A DNA stretch of 64,000 nt from Podospora comata. Taxonomy: Eukaryota > Ascomycota > Sordariomycetes > Sordariales > Podosporaceae. The first letter of the stretch is position 1. The number at the start of each line of letters is the position of its first letter. Below the pieces are notes generated by a model. The model saw nothing but the letters and a program-made list of their open reading frames with translations, was not told where the DNA came from and ran no database searches. The stretch spans positions 4,960,001-5,024,000 of the forward strand of contig CP071493.1 of assembly GCA_017354895.1 (NCBI GenBank), written 5' to 3'. Positions 34,893 to 46,293 of the stretch are shown here, piece after piece. The position numbers and the translations under genes are program-made.

Positions 34893-35969
34893 ATGGCAAC
34901 AGCTTCACCAGCCCCATCCGGGCCCCAGCCCTCCCTCACCTTTACCCGCCCCGTCTTCGCCAAGCTCTCCCCCCACCCATACCTCCTTCGCACTCTTTCC
35001 CCCGACTCCCCAGACCAGCAGCCCACCCGCAACAACGGCCGCGCGCCGCACCAGTCACGCCCGATCCAGATCAATACCTCCTCCCTATCCCAAGCTCATG
35101 GCTCTTCCCTCGTCCGAACAGGCGACACGACCGTCATCTGCGGCGTCCGAGGCGAGCTCCTCCCCGTGACGGCCATTCCCCAATTCCGACCTCACAACGG
35201 GACGCTCTACGATCAAGACGAGGGCGATGAGGCAAGGGCGAGGAAAGAACTCAAGGATTACGATCTGCTAGTCCCCAATATTGAGCTGGCAACAGGGTGC
35301 GCGCCGCAGTTCTTGCCGGGTGTGCCGCCTACGACGTTGGCGCAGACGGTGAGCACGAGGGTGTTCAGTCTTTTGCACGGGGCTGGGGTGGTGGACGGGC
35401 GGGGGTTGAGGGTGTGGTTCACGCCGGAGAGTAAGAAGGAGGCAGGGGATATGGAAGTTGAAGGGGAGGAGGAGCGGGAGGAACAGAAGCCGCAGGTGGT
35501 GGCGTATTGGGTGCTGTATATTGACTTGCTCTTTGTCAGCTTTGACGGGAACCCGTTTGATGCTGCTTGGGCGGCGGTTTTGGCTGCGCTGAAGGATACG
35601 AAGCTTCCCATGGCGAGGTGGGATCCTGATAGGGAGATGGTTATTTGCCGGAAGGGGCAGGATACGAGGTTGAATGTCAGGGGACTGCCGGTGGCTTGTT
35701 CGGCGGCGGTGTTTTTGGAGAAGGAGCATGGTGAGGTGGGAAGAGGGGAGCGGAATAGGCATTGGATTTTGTTGGATCCGGATCGGAGCGAGGAGGAGCT
35801 GTGTAAGGAGGTTGTTACTGTTGTTGTGGATTGCTCGGACGGGGGGGAGACGAGGGTGAGGAGTATTGAGAAGCAGGGTGGGACGGTGATTGGGAGGGAG
35901 TTGATTAGGGGGTTTGTTGGGGTTGCGGAGGGGAGGTGGAGGGAGGTGAAGGAGGCGATGGGGAATTAG
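34893..35969 (+). CDS. RRP43: Exosome core subunit RRP43 (RNase PH family)
   Basis: This is an intronless frame of 358 residues. The product is an RNase PH-type ring subunit of the RNA exosome, which degrades and processes RNA in nucleus and cytoplasm. It reads RPVFAKLSPHPYLLRTLSPD, then RPIQINTSSLSQAHGSSLVR, TGDTTVICGVRGELL and PNIELATGCAPQFLPGVPPT, with VLYIDLLFVSFDGNPFDAAW and ALKDTKLPMARWDPD in the second half. An acidic insert (EVEGEEEREEQKP-like) lies mid-protein. The sense strand changes abruptly from C-rich to G-rich near 35290, giving very different codon use in the two halves. The family is firm; RRP43 is preferred over RRP42 or RRP45 from the N-terminal pattern. Confidence 0.88.
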   Translation: MATASPAPSGPQPSLTFTRPVFAKLSPHPYLLRTLSPDSPDQQPTRNNGRAPHQSRPIQINTSSLSQAHGSSLVRTGDTTVICGVRGELLPVTAIPQFRPHNGTLYDQDEGDEARARKELKDYDLLVPNIELATGCAPQFLPGVPPTTLAQTVSTRVFSLLHGAGVVDGRGLRVWFTPESKKEAGDMEVEGEEEREEQKPQVVAYWVLYIDLLFVSFDGNPFDAAWAAVLAALKDTKLPMARWDPDREMVICRKGQDTRLNVRGLPVACSAAVFLEKEHGEVGRGERNRHWILLDPDRSEEELCKEVVTVVVDCSDGGETRVRSIEKQGGTVIGRELIRGFVGVAEGRWREVKEAMGN

Positions 35970-36902
35970 GAGATTGTGGAGATGGTTATTTGGAAAGATG
36001 AGGATGATGACAGAGTAGAAGGGATATAAAACTGTTACCCAAAAGATGGTTTACATGAGCTTTGAAGCGATGTTTTCCATTTGTCTTTCGTATGTGGTTT
36101 AATTGTCTGATACTCTTTGAGAGGCCGTTTCAAACTGCAGTGACGGTAACATTTGAAAACGGGGAGAAACATGAAGTAAATGTCACGATCTGTCTTGTCT
36201 AGGGAAACCTATATCCCATCCAAAATAAAAGCCCAGGCGTTAACCGCCAGCAACATATCTCGACCTGAGAATTGTCGGGTAATTGGAAAGGCAGCGTAGA
36301 CCCTTAATCCAAGTCAAGAAGTCTTGATAGCTTTGGAGCTGAAATCCATAACCCTGCTCAAGAATCTAATCGATGTATACTTTCAAGGGCAGCCATCAAA
36401 AGGGGTCAAACAGCGAGGGCTCGTCATCATATAACAGCAAACTGAGCAGCATGGAAAAATGTGTCTACACTTTCGACCCACTCTTACAGATGAATTCCAG
36501 AGCAGGAGATACAGGGAGACATTTGATCTGCCGCTCAACATGAGAGTTCCTAATGAAAGCAACTCCACCGTACCACAATGCTGTTGAGGGCAGACATCAC
36601 CGTCGGTTGTTGAGCGTTGGTGAGAAAAAAGAGAAAGTTTCCACTCGGGCCAAAACCTTCAGTGTTTTCCTGCAGTCGCTCGCATGGTCCGTGCAGAAGT
36701 TCAGGTGGGGCTCGGGCCGAACATTTGCCGACCCTGAGGCCCCACCATCGCGAACAAGGTTACGCCGATCCACCCACTCGAACTTCATTCAAATTTTCGC
36801 CGCCTGCAAAGCTTCTTCTCAACTGCTTCTTTTCCACCACAACTGCAAAACCTGTCTGTTGGTACAGTCCCGACTATCACAGAGTGCCCACTCCATGTAG
36901 CA
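35970..36902. other. RRP43 3' flank and Rab escort protein promoter
   Basis: No gene is supported here. Open frames around 36553-36919 look like leader sequence of the next gene. Confidence 0.4.
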
Positions 36903-38643
36903 ATGGAGTCTTTGGCTGACACCCTCTGGGACGTCGTCATCTGCGGCACGGGTTTGCAGCAGTCGCTGCTCGCTTTGTAGGTACAATCAAGCAAAACACC
37001 AACTTCGCGTTTGCCTGTCTAACTAACCCAGCACTTCCCCTCCTTGAAGAGCCCTCTCGAGATCCGACAAGAAGGTCCTTCACATCGACCCAAATGACTT
37101 CTATGGTGGTGCTGAAGCAGCTTTCAGCCTTCAAGAAGTAGAATCATGGGTTGAAAAGGTCGAAACCGGCAAGGAAGGCCTCTTTGAGGCTGCCTCCGTG
37201 AAGAAGCTCGGGGGTGACACCGGCTTGTCTTTTTCCCGCGCATACTCCCTGGCACTCGCACCCCAGCTCATCCACGCCCGCTCGACGCTGCTCTCCCAGC
37301 TTGTCTCTTCCCGCGCCTACCGGCAGGTCGAGTTCCTTGCCGTGGGATCCTTCTCTATTTTCAAGCCCTCCCCAGATTCCTCGCAAAAACCTACCCTGGT
37401 CCGCATCCCTTCTACCCGCGAAGATGTCTTTTCTACCACCGCCATCTCAGCAAAGGCAAAGCGCGGTCTGATGAAGTTCCTCAAATTCGTTTTGGATTAC
37501 GATAGCACCCCCCAGACAGACACATGGCAACCCCACGCGGATGCACCACTGACTGAGTTCTTGCTGAAAGAGTTCAAGATGGATCAGGAACTTCAGGCTT
37601 ACATCATCACTCTCACCCTTTCACTCGACGGAAAGATCAATACCAGAGACGGGCTGGCTGTCATCCATCGCCATCTCTCGTCGATGGGTATGTACGGTCC
37701 AGGCTTTGCTGCCATCTACCCCAAGTGGGGCGGCCTGTCAGAGATTGCCCAAGTCTCATGCCGAGCCGGTGCGGTAGGCGGAGCTGTGTATATGCTCGGG
37801 ACAGGCGTCAAGACGATGAACGACAAGGACGACCCCATCGTGATTGAACTCTCCAGCGGCGATACAATCAAGACACGCAAGGTTGTCCGCGCCAACGAGA
37901 GCGCTACTGATCGATTCGGTATCAACAGGCTGGTAGCTGTTGTTGGCTCCTCACTGAAATCACTTTTCGAGTCAACGGTCGAAGGTGCACCAAAGCCGGC
38001 CGTCGCCATTGTTGCTTTCCCAGCTGGCTCCTTGTCAACTGCTACTGGGGAAGCATCAACATCCCCGGTGTATCTGTCTGTTCATTCCAGCGATACCGGG
38101 GAATGTCCTGCCAACCAAAGTAAGCCAACTCTTTCCTTTGTCTCTTTCACTACCCTTCCGAGTACTATGATGATCCAAATCGAATACTTATCTACATTGT
38201 CTGAGCTTCGGCACTGGCGATAATACCTCTGACATTCTGATGTACTCTCACTCAATCATATTCATTTCTTCATGCTGGTTCGTTGAACAAGCGCTAACTG
38301 GAGATCAACAGGTGTTCTTTACTTTACCACTGGCTCAGAGCATGCCTCCCAGGACTTGCTTCAACAAGCATTGGATTCTTTTCTGGCTGCTTTGTCTGGT
38401 GATACTGTCCCCCAGTGTCTTTATAAACTGCAGTATAAGCAACTGCAAAGCTCGGCTCACAGTCAAGCAAACGGTTCGGTTTTCGATTTTGCTCCTCCTG
38501 CCTCAGCCCTTGCTTTTGACGACTCAATTTTGCAGTCGGTTCAAGATGCTTGGAAGATGGTCTTCGGTGATGAAGCTGTCGAGGAAGAGTACCTTACCTT
38601 TGCTGACCGAGAAGGCGCAATGGATGATGACGAAAGTGTATGA
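36903..38643 (+). CDS. MRS6: Rab escort protein (Rab geranylgeranyltransferase component A, MRS6)
   Basis: Exons 36903-36976, 37050-38119 and 38312-38643 encode 491 residues. REP presents newly made Rab GTPases to the geranylgeranyltransferase and delivers them to membranes. The first splice makes WDVVICGTGLQQSLLALALS, and RSDKKVLHIDPNDFYGG follows; together these are the dinucleotide-fold signature shared with GDI. Later blocks include FLLKEFKMDQELQAYIITLT and GMYGPGFAAIYPKWGGLSEI, then SCRAGAVGGAVYMLG. The second splice restores SVLYFTTGSEHASQDLLQQA. The acidic tail FGDEAVEEEYLTFADREGAM is typical of REP. The last intron (38120-38311) is 192 nt, longer than average. Confidence 0.93.
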
Positions 38644-39031
38644 TTAATGTCGATGACGGTAAGCGGTTTCATTTATCATGAGATACGATGGTTAGTCTTG
38701 GGTGTAGCACATCCATTAAGAATGAAAAAAGTTGATGAACAAATTGAGTTTATTGAGCATTGTGATCCTGTGAATCTAATGTTTATGCAGCGTCACCATC
38801 ATGCCTTTCCTCCACCCCATGCCCTCCTATGCTTTGTATTAATTGTTGTTTGTGTCCGAAACTCCGTCCGCTTCGCGCAGATGCAAGCAACACGGTACAA
38901 AACATTCCGGAAATATGACCTCTCCATCCAAGCAACAGCTTTTGTGAGATTTCCGAAATCTCTCCATTACGCAAATCCTCCCAAAATCCGATGAATTTTT
39001 GCCCAAAGATGCGATAGATGCATCATCCCAT
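38644..39031. other. Convergent 3' flanks of REP and REC8
   Basis: Short interval between two genes ending toward each other. Nothing was recognised. Confidence 0.5.
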
Positions 39032-41395
39032 TTACTCCTCATCATCATCCCCAGTAGCAATCCTCGACTCCTCACCACCATCCCCCATCTCCTCACCCTT
39101 CCCCTCCTCGTCACCATCCTCAGACAAAGGCAAGTCAACCCCCACCCTGATCTCCCCAAACGGCTTCAGCCCCCCCTGTCCATCCTGCTTCACCTTCACC
39201 ACATTCTTCGTCGCCAAAGTCAACACATGATGAAAAGCCTGCACCACCACCGCCCTCTTCCTATCCTCCGGCTCAAACAAGTCATCAAAGCTCACCCAGG
39301 CTTTCTCGTCCTGCTCATAATCCTCATTGGCGTACCCCTTGGTCTTGGCAATATGCCGGAGAAACCTTGCAAAGTTCTGCCCCTCGCGATCAAGGGCATT
39401 GATCATCTGCTGGGAGGTATCAGCTGGCACCTTTATCTCCTGGGGGGCATCAATCGGATCGACGATGGGATCAGAAGAGAGGAAGGCACCACTTCCTCCT
39501 TGGGAGAAACCCGTGTCTGATCCAAAGATGGGTTGATCGCTGAAGCGTTCGATCTGGTCTGATCCCCCCAAGATACCAGCTCTGGCACGGTGGGTGAGGG
39601 GGGAGGCGCTGACGTGACGGCTGCCGGGTTTGGAGCCGGCACCGCCTTTGATGGAGGAGCTAGGGATGTGAGAGGAGGGTCTGTTCCAGGGGGCATCGGA
39701 GTGGATTGCGTCTGAGAGTTGGGCGCTGGTGCCCCTTCTGCCTGCTTCAATTGGCTCTCCTTGTTCACCCAGGAGGAAGAGTTGGGTTTCGTTTGTAAGT
39801 TGGGGGGCACCTTGTGGGGTGTCGGGTTCATTGCTGAGGCGGGGACGGACCCGACGGGCGACTTCGTCTTCTTCTAGCTCGAGAGCTTGTGAGGCTGTGC
39901 GACGGCGGCTACGGGGGGTGGCGGGTACATCGCCGCTGACGTCGGAATCTGGGCTGATGAAACCTAACTGCTGAGCGAGACCCTCTCCTGCAAAGAAGGG
40001 GGCCAAGGGGTGCGGGATGTTAGGGTAGCCGGCCAAATAGCCAAGGTTGGCGAGACCCTGTCCGAACACCAGATTGTAAGCATTCATCCGTGTTTCCGTG
40101 GCTGTGAGTCCTCGTCGCTGCTGTCGAGCGGTCTCTTCATCAGCTCTGTTGGCGTAAGTGTCACCCCAGAGTCGAATTCGCCCACGAGTGAGCATAGTCT
40201 GATCATCTGGCGCGAGAAGTTGGCGGCGACGCTGACGTCGAGCACGAGCTGGAGATTGAATTTCACTAGCGTTTTCGTCCATTTCGGCCTCTTGTTGTTG
40301 CTGCTCTTGGTTCTCTTCTTGCTGCGCCTGCCCGACTTGGGGAAGGACAGGGGGTTCAGACGGCAGGCGCGGATCAGAAGGAATGGCAGGGTCTCTGTTA
40401 CCCATAATGAAGTCTCCTTCGCTATCGAATCGATCGAGACCGAGATCAGAGCGAAGGTGATCATCGGCCTTGGAAACATCGACCTGGGGAATCTGCGGCA
40501 GCTCAGGCTCCTCGAAAAGGGCTAACACGTTCCCGTCTGCGTCGATTTCAATGCCCCAATCATCGATGGGTGCAAGCTGTCGCTCCTCATCGCCGAAGGG
40601 CAGCACTTGTTGGTTGTCCATGCCATGATCTATGTCATCGCTGCCAAAGGGACCGTCATGGAATGGGTTTCCAAGACCAGAAGAAGATCCGGGGAGGTCA
40701 AGGCCCCCATGGATCGAGCTCCCGTCAGCGTTGAAGCTGTCGAGCTGGTGAGGTGACATCTGTGAAGTGCTGTTGCGTGATGCTTGGCTTTCGACGGCTG
40801 GAAGAATCAAGTTACCGTCATCGTCAAGCTCAAAGACGGGCAGCTGGTAGTTGAGGTCAAAATCAGGGTCGTCTTGGAGCATGAGCTCCTTCCGCCTATA
40901 AGATATCAGCTACCCACGTTATCAACGAAAATTTCTTTCGAGCAACCTTACTTGGCCTTGCCTGCCCTCGGATCCAGTGCATTCTCATTTCCGCCCATGG
41001 CATTGTAAAAAGCCATCATATGGGCCTGCACCTTCTCAGCGTCGGCCAATACATACTGGCACTGCTGTGAGTACACCCTGGAGACGCCATAGAGAAGACT
41101 GCCTTGGAGACGCAGGGCAATGGGGGCACCAGGCTCCAAGATAGTTTCGCAAGCCTTCTGGACGTTGACCTCCTGGATCGCCTTGCGTGAGATCTTCTTG
41201 GCATTGGACTTGATGCCAACGGTTGAGACGAGCCTGGTGATATTAGATACGAGGATAACATTTGGTGAAGGGAAATTCTGAACGTACCAGACTGTGGCCA
41301 CACCATACTGGTGGCTGGTGAGGACTGTTGGTGGTGTAAGCGTCTGAACTCTCGGATGGCTCGGCAACATACTTACTTTCGTGGCTGTAGAACAT
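39032..41395 (-). CDS. REC8: Meiotic cohesin kleisin REC8
   Basis: Exons 41377-41395, 41288-41324, 40952-41233 and 39032-40895 encode 733 residues. The N-terminal Rad21/Rec8 domain reads MFYSHEILTSHQYGVATVWL, VSTVGIKSNAKKISRKAIQE, NVQKACETILEPGAPIALRL and LLYGVSRVYSQQCQYVL; this part binds the SMC3 head in known cohesins. The first two exons are tiny (19 and 37 nt). The middle is long, acidic and Gln-rich. The C-terminal winged-helix region (about 620-690) has DREGQNFARFLRHIAKTKGY and KRAVVVQAFHHVLTLATKNV. The Leu-rich SHQYGVATVWLV motif is closer to REC8 than to the mitotic RAD21/SCC1, which begins with a different strand. REC8 identity is therefore likely but not certain. Confidence 0.85.
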
Positions 41396-42483
41396 GCCGT
41401 ATGTAGATATTTGGCTTGGACAGCCGGTAGTCTATGTATCTGGTGCTGTTAGTGATAGTAACCCCCTTAAGTAAGAAAGGCTGGGGCCCAGAGTGGGGGA
41501 TACTGGATGTATTGCGGCGGAATCGAAGGATATCTCGTAACGCTGGGACGCACGAAAAGAAGCGAAAGGTGAACGACTGAAAGGATATGTAACTCGAGAT
41601 ATTTGAGCGATCGGACTTGTCTTGAAGTGAGATAGGTCCTCTCACTAGTGTCGGACCTTCGAGTTGATCGAGTCGTGGTGAAGGTTTCGCGGTGCACAAA
41701 TAAGGATGCTTGGTGGGATGGAAGGAAGAAGTGAACGGACGAAGGCCTCAATTGAGAAAAGACTAGGGAAGATACTGACAATAGGCAGTCCCACGCGTCT
41801 GGAGCGCGTGGTGGGACCTCTGGGAAGGAAGGAGCATTGTGGCCGCTGGGGGACAATGGCCTGAATTGGAAGGCACCACTTTCTATGAGCACGGCCTTGA
41901 TGCATTCAAGTAGCCTTGACTAGCTGTTCTAAATGTGTTCTCTTTCCACAATAGTATCGTATCTGCTCGCAGATGTGGGAACATGTTGAGTATCATATTC
42001 AGGCCGAGCCCCTGAATGCTTGGCAACGACGTTGCTCTGTCATGGCGCAACCCATTGTATGCACACAGACTTGTTGCTGGAGGCACATATTGCTCCGTGG
42101 TAAACTCTTCTCCTCAATTCAAAATATACCGGTGTGGGCAATGAAGACTCCCCTTCGCCAGCAGGATACACATTAGGGAACCAGTCATGCAAAATAGCAA
42201 GCCAAAGCCATCACGTTGAAGAGCATGCCGTCTCTGAAGAGAGCAGGTCTTGGTCAATAAAAAATGAGTAGTTATGAATGTACAAAGAAGAGCGTCCCTA
42301 TCATGAAGGGCAAACTGTGGGAATATCATACATAAATGAGACACGTTCTTCCAACACAAGCCCTTCCTCTTTCGAAATTCCGTCATATTCAATTAGATCC
42401 GTCATCCTCTTGCCATAAAATTATTTTAGGGTATCCTTTTCCTCTTTTTTTTTTTTTGGGGGTTATTTTTGTTTGGTATCTCA
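41396..42483. other. REC8 promoter and lectin-like gene 3' flank
   Basis: No gene is supported in this 1.1 kb interval, which contains the REC8 upstream region. Antisense frames around 41467-41905 have no family resemblance. Confidence 0.4.
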
Positions 42484-42536
42484 CTACTGACGCTGCTGGT
42501 ATTGTGGCGGCTGTCCCTGGTACATCTGCACCTGTT

Positions 42537-42570
<34 letters not shown>

Positions 42571-44437
42571 ATACATCGCCCGCCGTTGCTGCTCCAACTG
42601 CTGCGTCTCGTATATTTCCTGCTGCTCCGCCGCGGTTCTCTTCGGCTCTGCCACCAGCTCATGAGAATTCGTCTGGTTTGGGAGCTCATATAGAGGCTGA
42701 GCATACAGCTCTGTCGGACGGGTCTCCGAGTCAAGCTGCTGGATTGGCATTGCGGCGTATGTTGACTGGGGAGAACTATATGGCTGTGATGCTGGTGGGG
42801 AGTTTGATGTGATAGGAGCATACTTCTGATCCCAGGCGTAACCATCATACTGCGCCATTTGGTAGTTGTGATACTGAGGAGCAATGTTGTTGTAGTGAAC
42901 CATCGATGGGTTTTGGGGGTGAGGGACACCGTATGATGGCGCAGGGGTGGTGGGAGCAATCGTTGAGCCGTCGTCCGTGTGCTGTTGGGGCGGGTGTTCG
43001 AATCCCTCGTGCTCCTTACGCTTCAGCAACACGATAACTGCAATGAGCACTCCAACAGCAATGACGCCAAGTGATACACCCACTCCGATCCCAGCTTTAG
43101 CACCGGTGGAGAGACCCTCGTTTGGCACATCCGATTGTTCAGAAACAGGGGATTCCGTGGTGGTAGGTCCAGAAGGGGTGGGGTCCGTGGTGGTTTGTTC
43201 AGCGGGGGGCTCAGGCACATTTGACCATGCCTTCCAAGATTCGTTTTCGTACTTGACTTGGACGAGCTTTCCCTTCGCCATGTAGTAGAGGTGCACCAGA
43301 CTGGATGAAAAGTCGAAAGCAACACCGACGCTGGCGTTGGGCTCATCTGCCTCGGGCCAGAATGATTCGGTCTGGTTCTCTCGGATACTCCAGAAATAGT
43401 TTGTGTTTCCGATCTGATGGATCTTCTTATCGGTGCCAATGTACCAGATGAAACGTGTGTAGTTCCTGTCGATGCTGATCCCCATTCCCTTGGTGGCGGC
43501 ATCATAAGCAGGCAAGGTGAAGTTGACTGGTGCCGTTGCATTGATTGCAATTTCGGTCTTGTTCGTCTTGCTGGTGATCACATCGTTTTCGTTTCCCAAG
43601 GCTTGGGGTAGCGTGGCTGTTACATTTGGTCAGCATCAAAACTCGACAGACGAAGGAAGGTAGATACATACACCTCCACCAAGTCCCAGCACTATTCCAT
43701 CTTGTAACCCCAATATTGCTCAAGTCCCTGGTAGATACAACCGTGATGTTCTCCTTTCCAGAGTGGGCAGCCCCAAGAGCGGGTACAGTGTTGACATCTT
43801 TGCTGACCATGCCCTTGTACAACCATTGGCCGTCGTCTCTCGTATAACCAAGTTGGGCAACCTGGCCATCCTTATTGTGATAAAACAGCCGATATCCTCC
43901 CTAGGTTTTGTTAGCGTGATCTGTTGAGTATCAACAGCCTAGGGAAACGAACCTCTTCACCCAGGAGCAAGGAAGCCAATCCGGTGTTTTGATGAACGCT
44001 AGGCGATGGCTTGCTGATGATCCAGTTCCCCTTGCTTTCAAAGAGCCCGGTAGTCATGTTGCAGTGGAACAGACCGTTGGCAATCTCATATCTTTCGGTC
44101 AGATAGTAGATCGAGGCACTGCAATCTTGCTGTTAGCATCAACCTCTTGCTAACAACGGCAGGCATTTACCTACGCTGTGAATTCGTTCGACCAGTACCC
44201 CGAGCCAGCCAGAGGCGTGTCGTTCTTGGGCTTGTAAGTAAGGGAGAAGACACTCCCGTCGGTGTAAGAGTATTTTGGGTTGTCAAAGAGGTTGCATCTG
44301 CTGTATCGGATGAGTCCAGTTGTCTCGTTCTGGACAATCACTTGAGGCCCGACGCCGTTCCACCAAGCTGCTACGCGTGCCTGTGCCGGTGAGATGGCAG
44401 CCCCAAGTAGAAGCAGTGATGATAGCAATGACGCCAT
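42484..44437 (-). CDS. Lectin-like beta-propeller membrane protein with polyQ tail
   Basis: Exons 44175-44437, 43953-44118, 43672-43900 and 42484-43616 encode 596 residues. A signal peptide (MASLLSSLLLLGAAISPAQA) is followed by an ectodomain of about 350 residues. The ectodomain has repeated Trp/Tyr strands, such as YRLFYHNKDGQVAQLGYTRD, TRFIWYIGTDKKIHQIG and LVHLYYMAKGKLVQVKYENE, resembling fungal fucose-specific lectin propellers. Several N-glycosylation sequons are present. A Thr/Pro/Ser-rich linker leads to one transmembrane helix at about 393-417 (AGIGVGVSLGVIAVGVLIAV). The tail of about 180 residues is rich in Pro, Gln and Tyr and includes 13 consecutive Gln. I infer a type I surface receptor or wall sensor. 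The propeller call rests on pattern recognition only. Confidence 0.78.
42532..42570. repeat. CAG/CAA repeat encoding Gln13
   Basis: Thirteen glutamine codons (CAG with interspersed CAA on the minus strand) lie near the C-terminus of the lectin-like protein. Seven consecutive CAG units are the likeliest part to vary in length. Confidence 0.85.
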
Positions 44438-46293
44438 CTCGAAGAAGAATATGAATAGTTAGAAAGGCCCGTTGCCGGCTCGCAAATTCCAATCTCGAAC
44501 TTGGCTTTAATGCCCGCTCTTCCACTTGCCCAACGCCCAATGCTGGTGCTAGGAAGAGCAGTGCAAGAATGAGGAAAGGATATGGGAGATCTTGACACCT
44601 CCTAGTGCTGATGTCAGACCCGACCTGATGATCGCCAATAGATGCTGAGAAAAAACGAGAGGCAATCAGTAGGCGCAACAACGAGGGCGAGAGGCAAAAA
44701 GAGAGAAAAATCAGCAAAGACGTGAGATGATGGACCTGGTGAGGGTGGCCTAGGGAGATACGGGCCCTTCCCCTCCCGGTGTCCAGACCGGGGACCATAC
44801 CGGGGCCTCACTCAACGAGAGCGGGTTGTGACCCTGGGTAGACCTCATGGAGCTGGTATCTGTGACCTTTGTCACCATGACATTCCCTTGTCCTTGTTTT
44901 CCTTCCAGCCGAAGATCTGCAAAGCATACCAAGAGCGCGTGAGCTTTTGGTGCTGACATTGACGATGCTAGGTAGAGGAGCCAGTTTTGATATGCTCGTT
45001 TGGGCAACTTTGTCGTTCTTGGTCATCACTGCCTGGTTCTGATTGGCTTGCTCCCCTGCAAGGCCAATTTTTAGGTTCACATCACTAATCTGCGGCACAG
45101 TTGCCCCTGCAGCAGCCGCAATGCAGGTCGTCTCTTATTGTAACGACGGCTGACTGTCGTTCTGCGGCGAGGTCCAATCTTGGATCCCTTCGGTGGGATC
45201 TCCGAGAGCAAGAAGTCTATTTCGACGAACATTATGGCTTGCGCAAGACAGCAGAAATGGTGCGAAGAAATCTTCCCCTCAGCACTCACCCCTCTCCGAA
45301 TATTAAAGCCCAAAAGGCGCCGATAGATAGTTTCATAAGACCCGTCTGCCACGAGTTTGTTTCCCACTGAACCCCGTAGAGACTGAGATTGCCGTGGACG
45401 CTACGCAGTTCTATCGGCTACCTAGTCCAAAAGCACACCCTCGTATCCTCTCACTCACAGTCAGCCTCACCTCACGTCTTCAAAACCGCAATGCTCAGAT
45501 ACCAAGATCTTGAACCAAATCAGGCATCCAAGAGCAGAGCGTCAACACCTCAGTCTTTATGCCTTCCATCGTCTCGGATATCAAATTTCATTATCCCTAC
45601 CAGACAACTCACCAGCATCATCGATTATCGTTCCGATCAACACTCACAACCCATTCTCACCCGTCAGCTTACATACACTCAACGCTTCAACCCCCTTGCC
45701 AAAACCCATCGTATATCTTCGCCCTCTCATTGGTCCCCACCGTCCCCATCCCAAAGACTAAGATGTTCCACTAATATCTGTCAGGCACATATTCGCACTA
45801 CTTCAGATAGCACCTTAACCTCTTGACCCCACAGCCCACTCGCCTCCAGTCCTCGCAGCAGCCTGAAAATCGGCCATCCTAGCAAGCAAGCAAGCGGCCA
45901 CCCCTGCCCACCCCTGCTGGAACTTGAAGGTTGAAATTAGCAATTGATTCATATCTCTCACTGGTGCTTACTGAGCACCCATCATGAGGATCAAAGCTCA
46001 TCACATTTGCAAACGGATGAGGGAGAAATACTTCCTCGTGTCAGCTGCCGCGCGTGGTGTTAGCAATGGGCAATGCCGCATTGTGGCTACCTAGCAAAAG
46101 ACAGACTGCTGCTGGGAATGAGGGCCTTTGAGTACAGTCAATAGGCCTTGAAAAATACTCAGCAGGCCTTCAAAGATACTCGACAGGTCTCAGACACACA
46201 TCAATATCCCTCACATAACACATTGATAGGCCTCAAAAGATAGTTAAGAGACATGTTGACTATCTTACAGCCCTTGACATTTTGTCGTAATGT
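44438..46293. other. 1.9 kb upstream region of the lectin-like gene
   Basis: The left part is the promoter of the lectin-like gene. No coding region is supported; frames around 45389-45826 are low-complexity. A GCAA-type short repeat lies near 45880-45900 and a longer degenerate repeat at 46141-46250. Confidence 0.4.
46141..46250. repeat. Degenerate 21-23 bp repeat around AGGCCTT-AAA-ATACTC
   Basis: Two adjacent copies, ATAGGCCTTGAAAAATACTC and AGGCCTTCAAAGATACTC, are followed by a partial copy (AGGTCTC). After about 50 bp comes another, ATAGGCCTCAAAAGATAG. The array ends just downstream of the stop of the coiled-coil orphan. Confidence 0.55.

Noticed and set aside
40084-40525. Plus- and minus-strand shadow frames inside REC8
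   Set aside because: REC8 is supported by conserved ends and splices. The shadows have no family match.
45389-45826. Open frame of 145 codons upstream of the coiled-coil orphan
   Set aside because: Its product is a Ser/Thr/Pro/His string typical of C/T-rich non-coding sequence.
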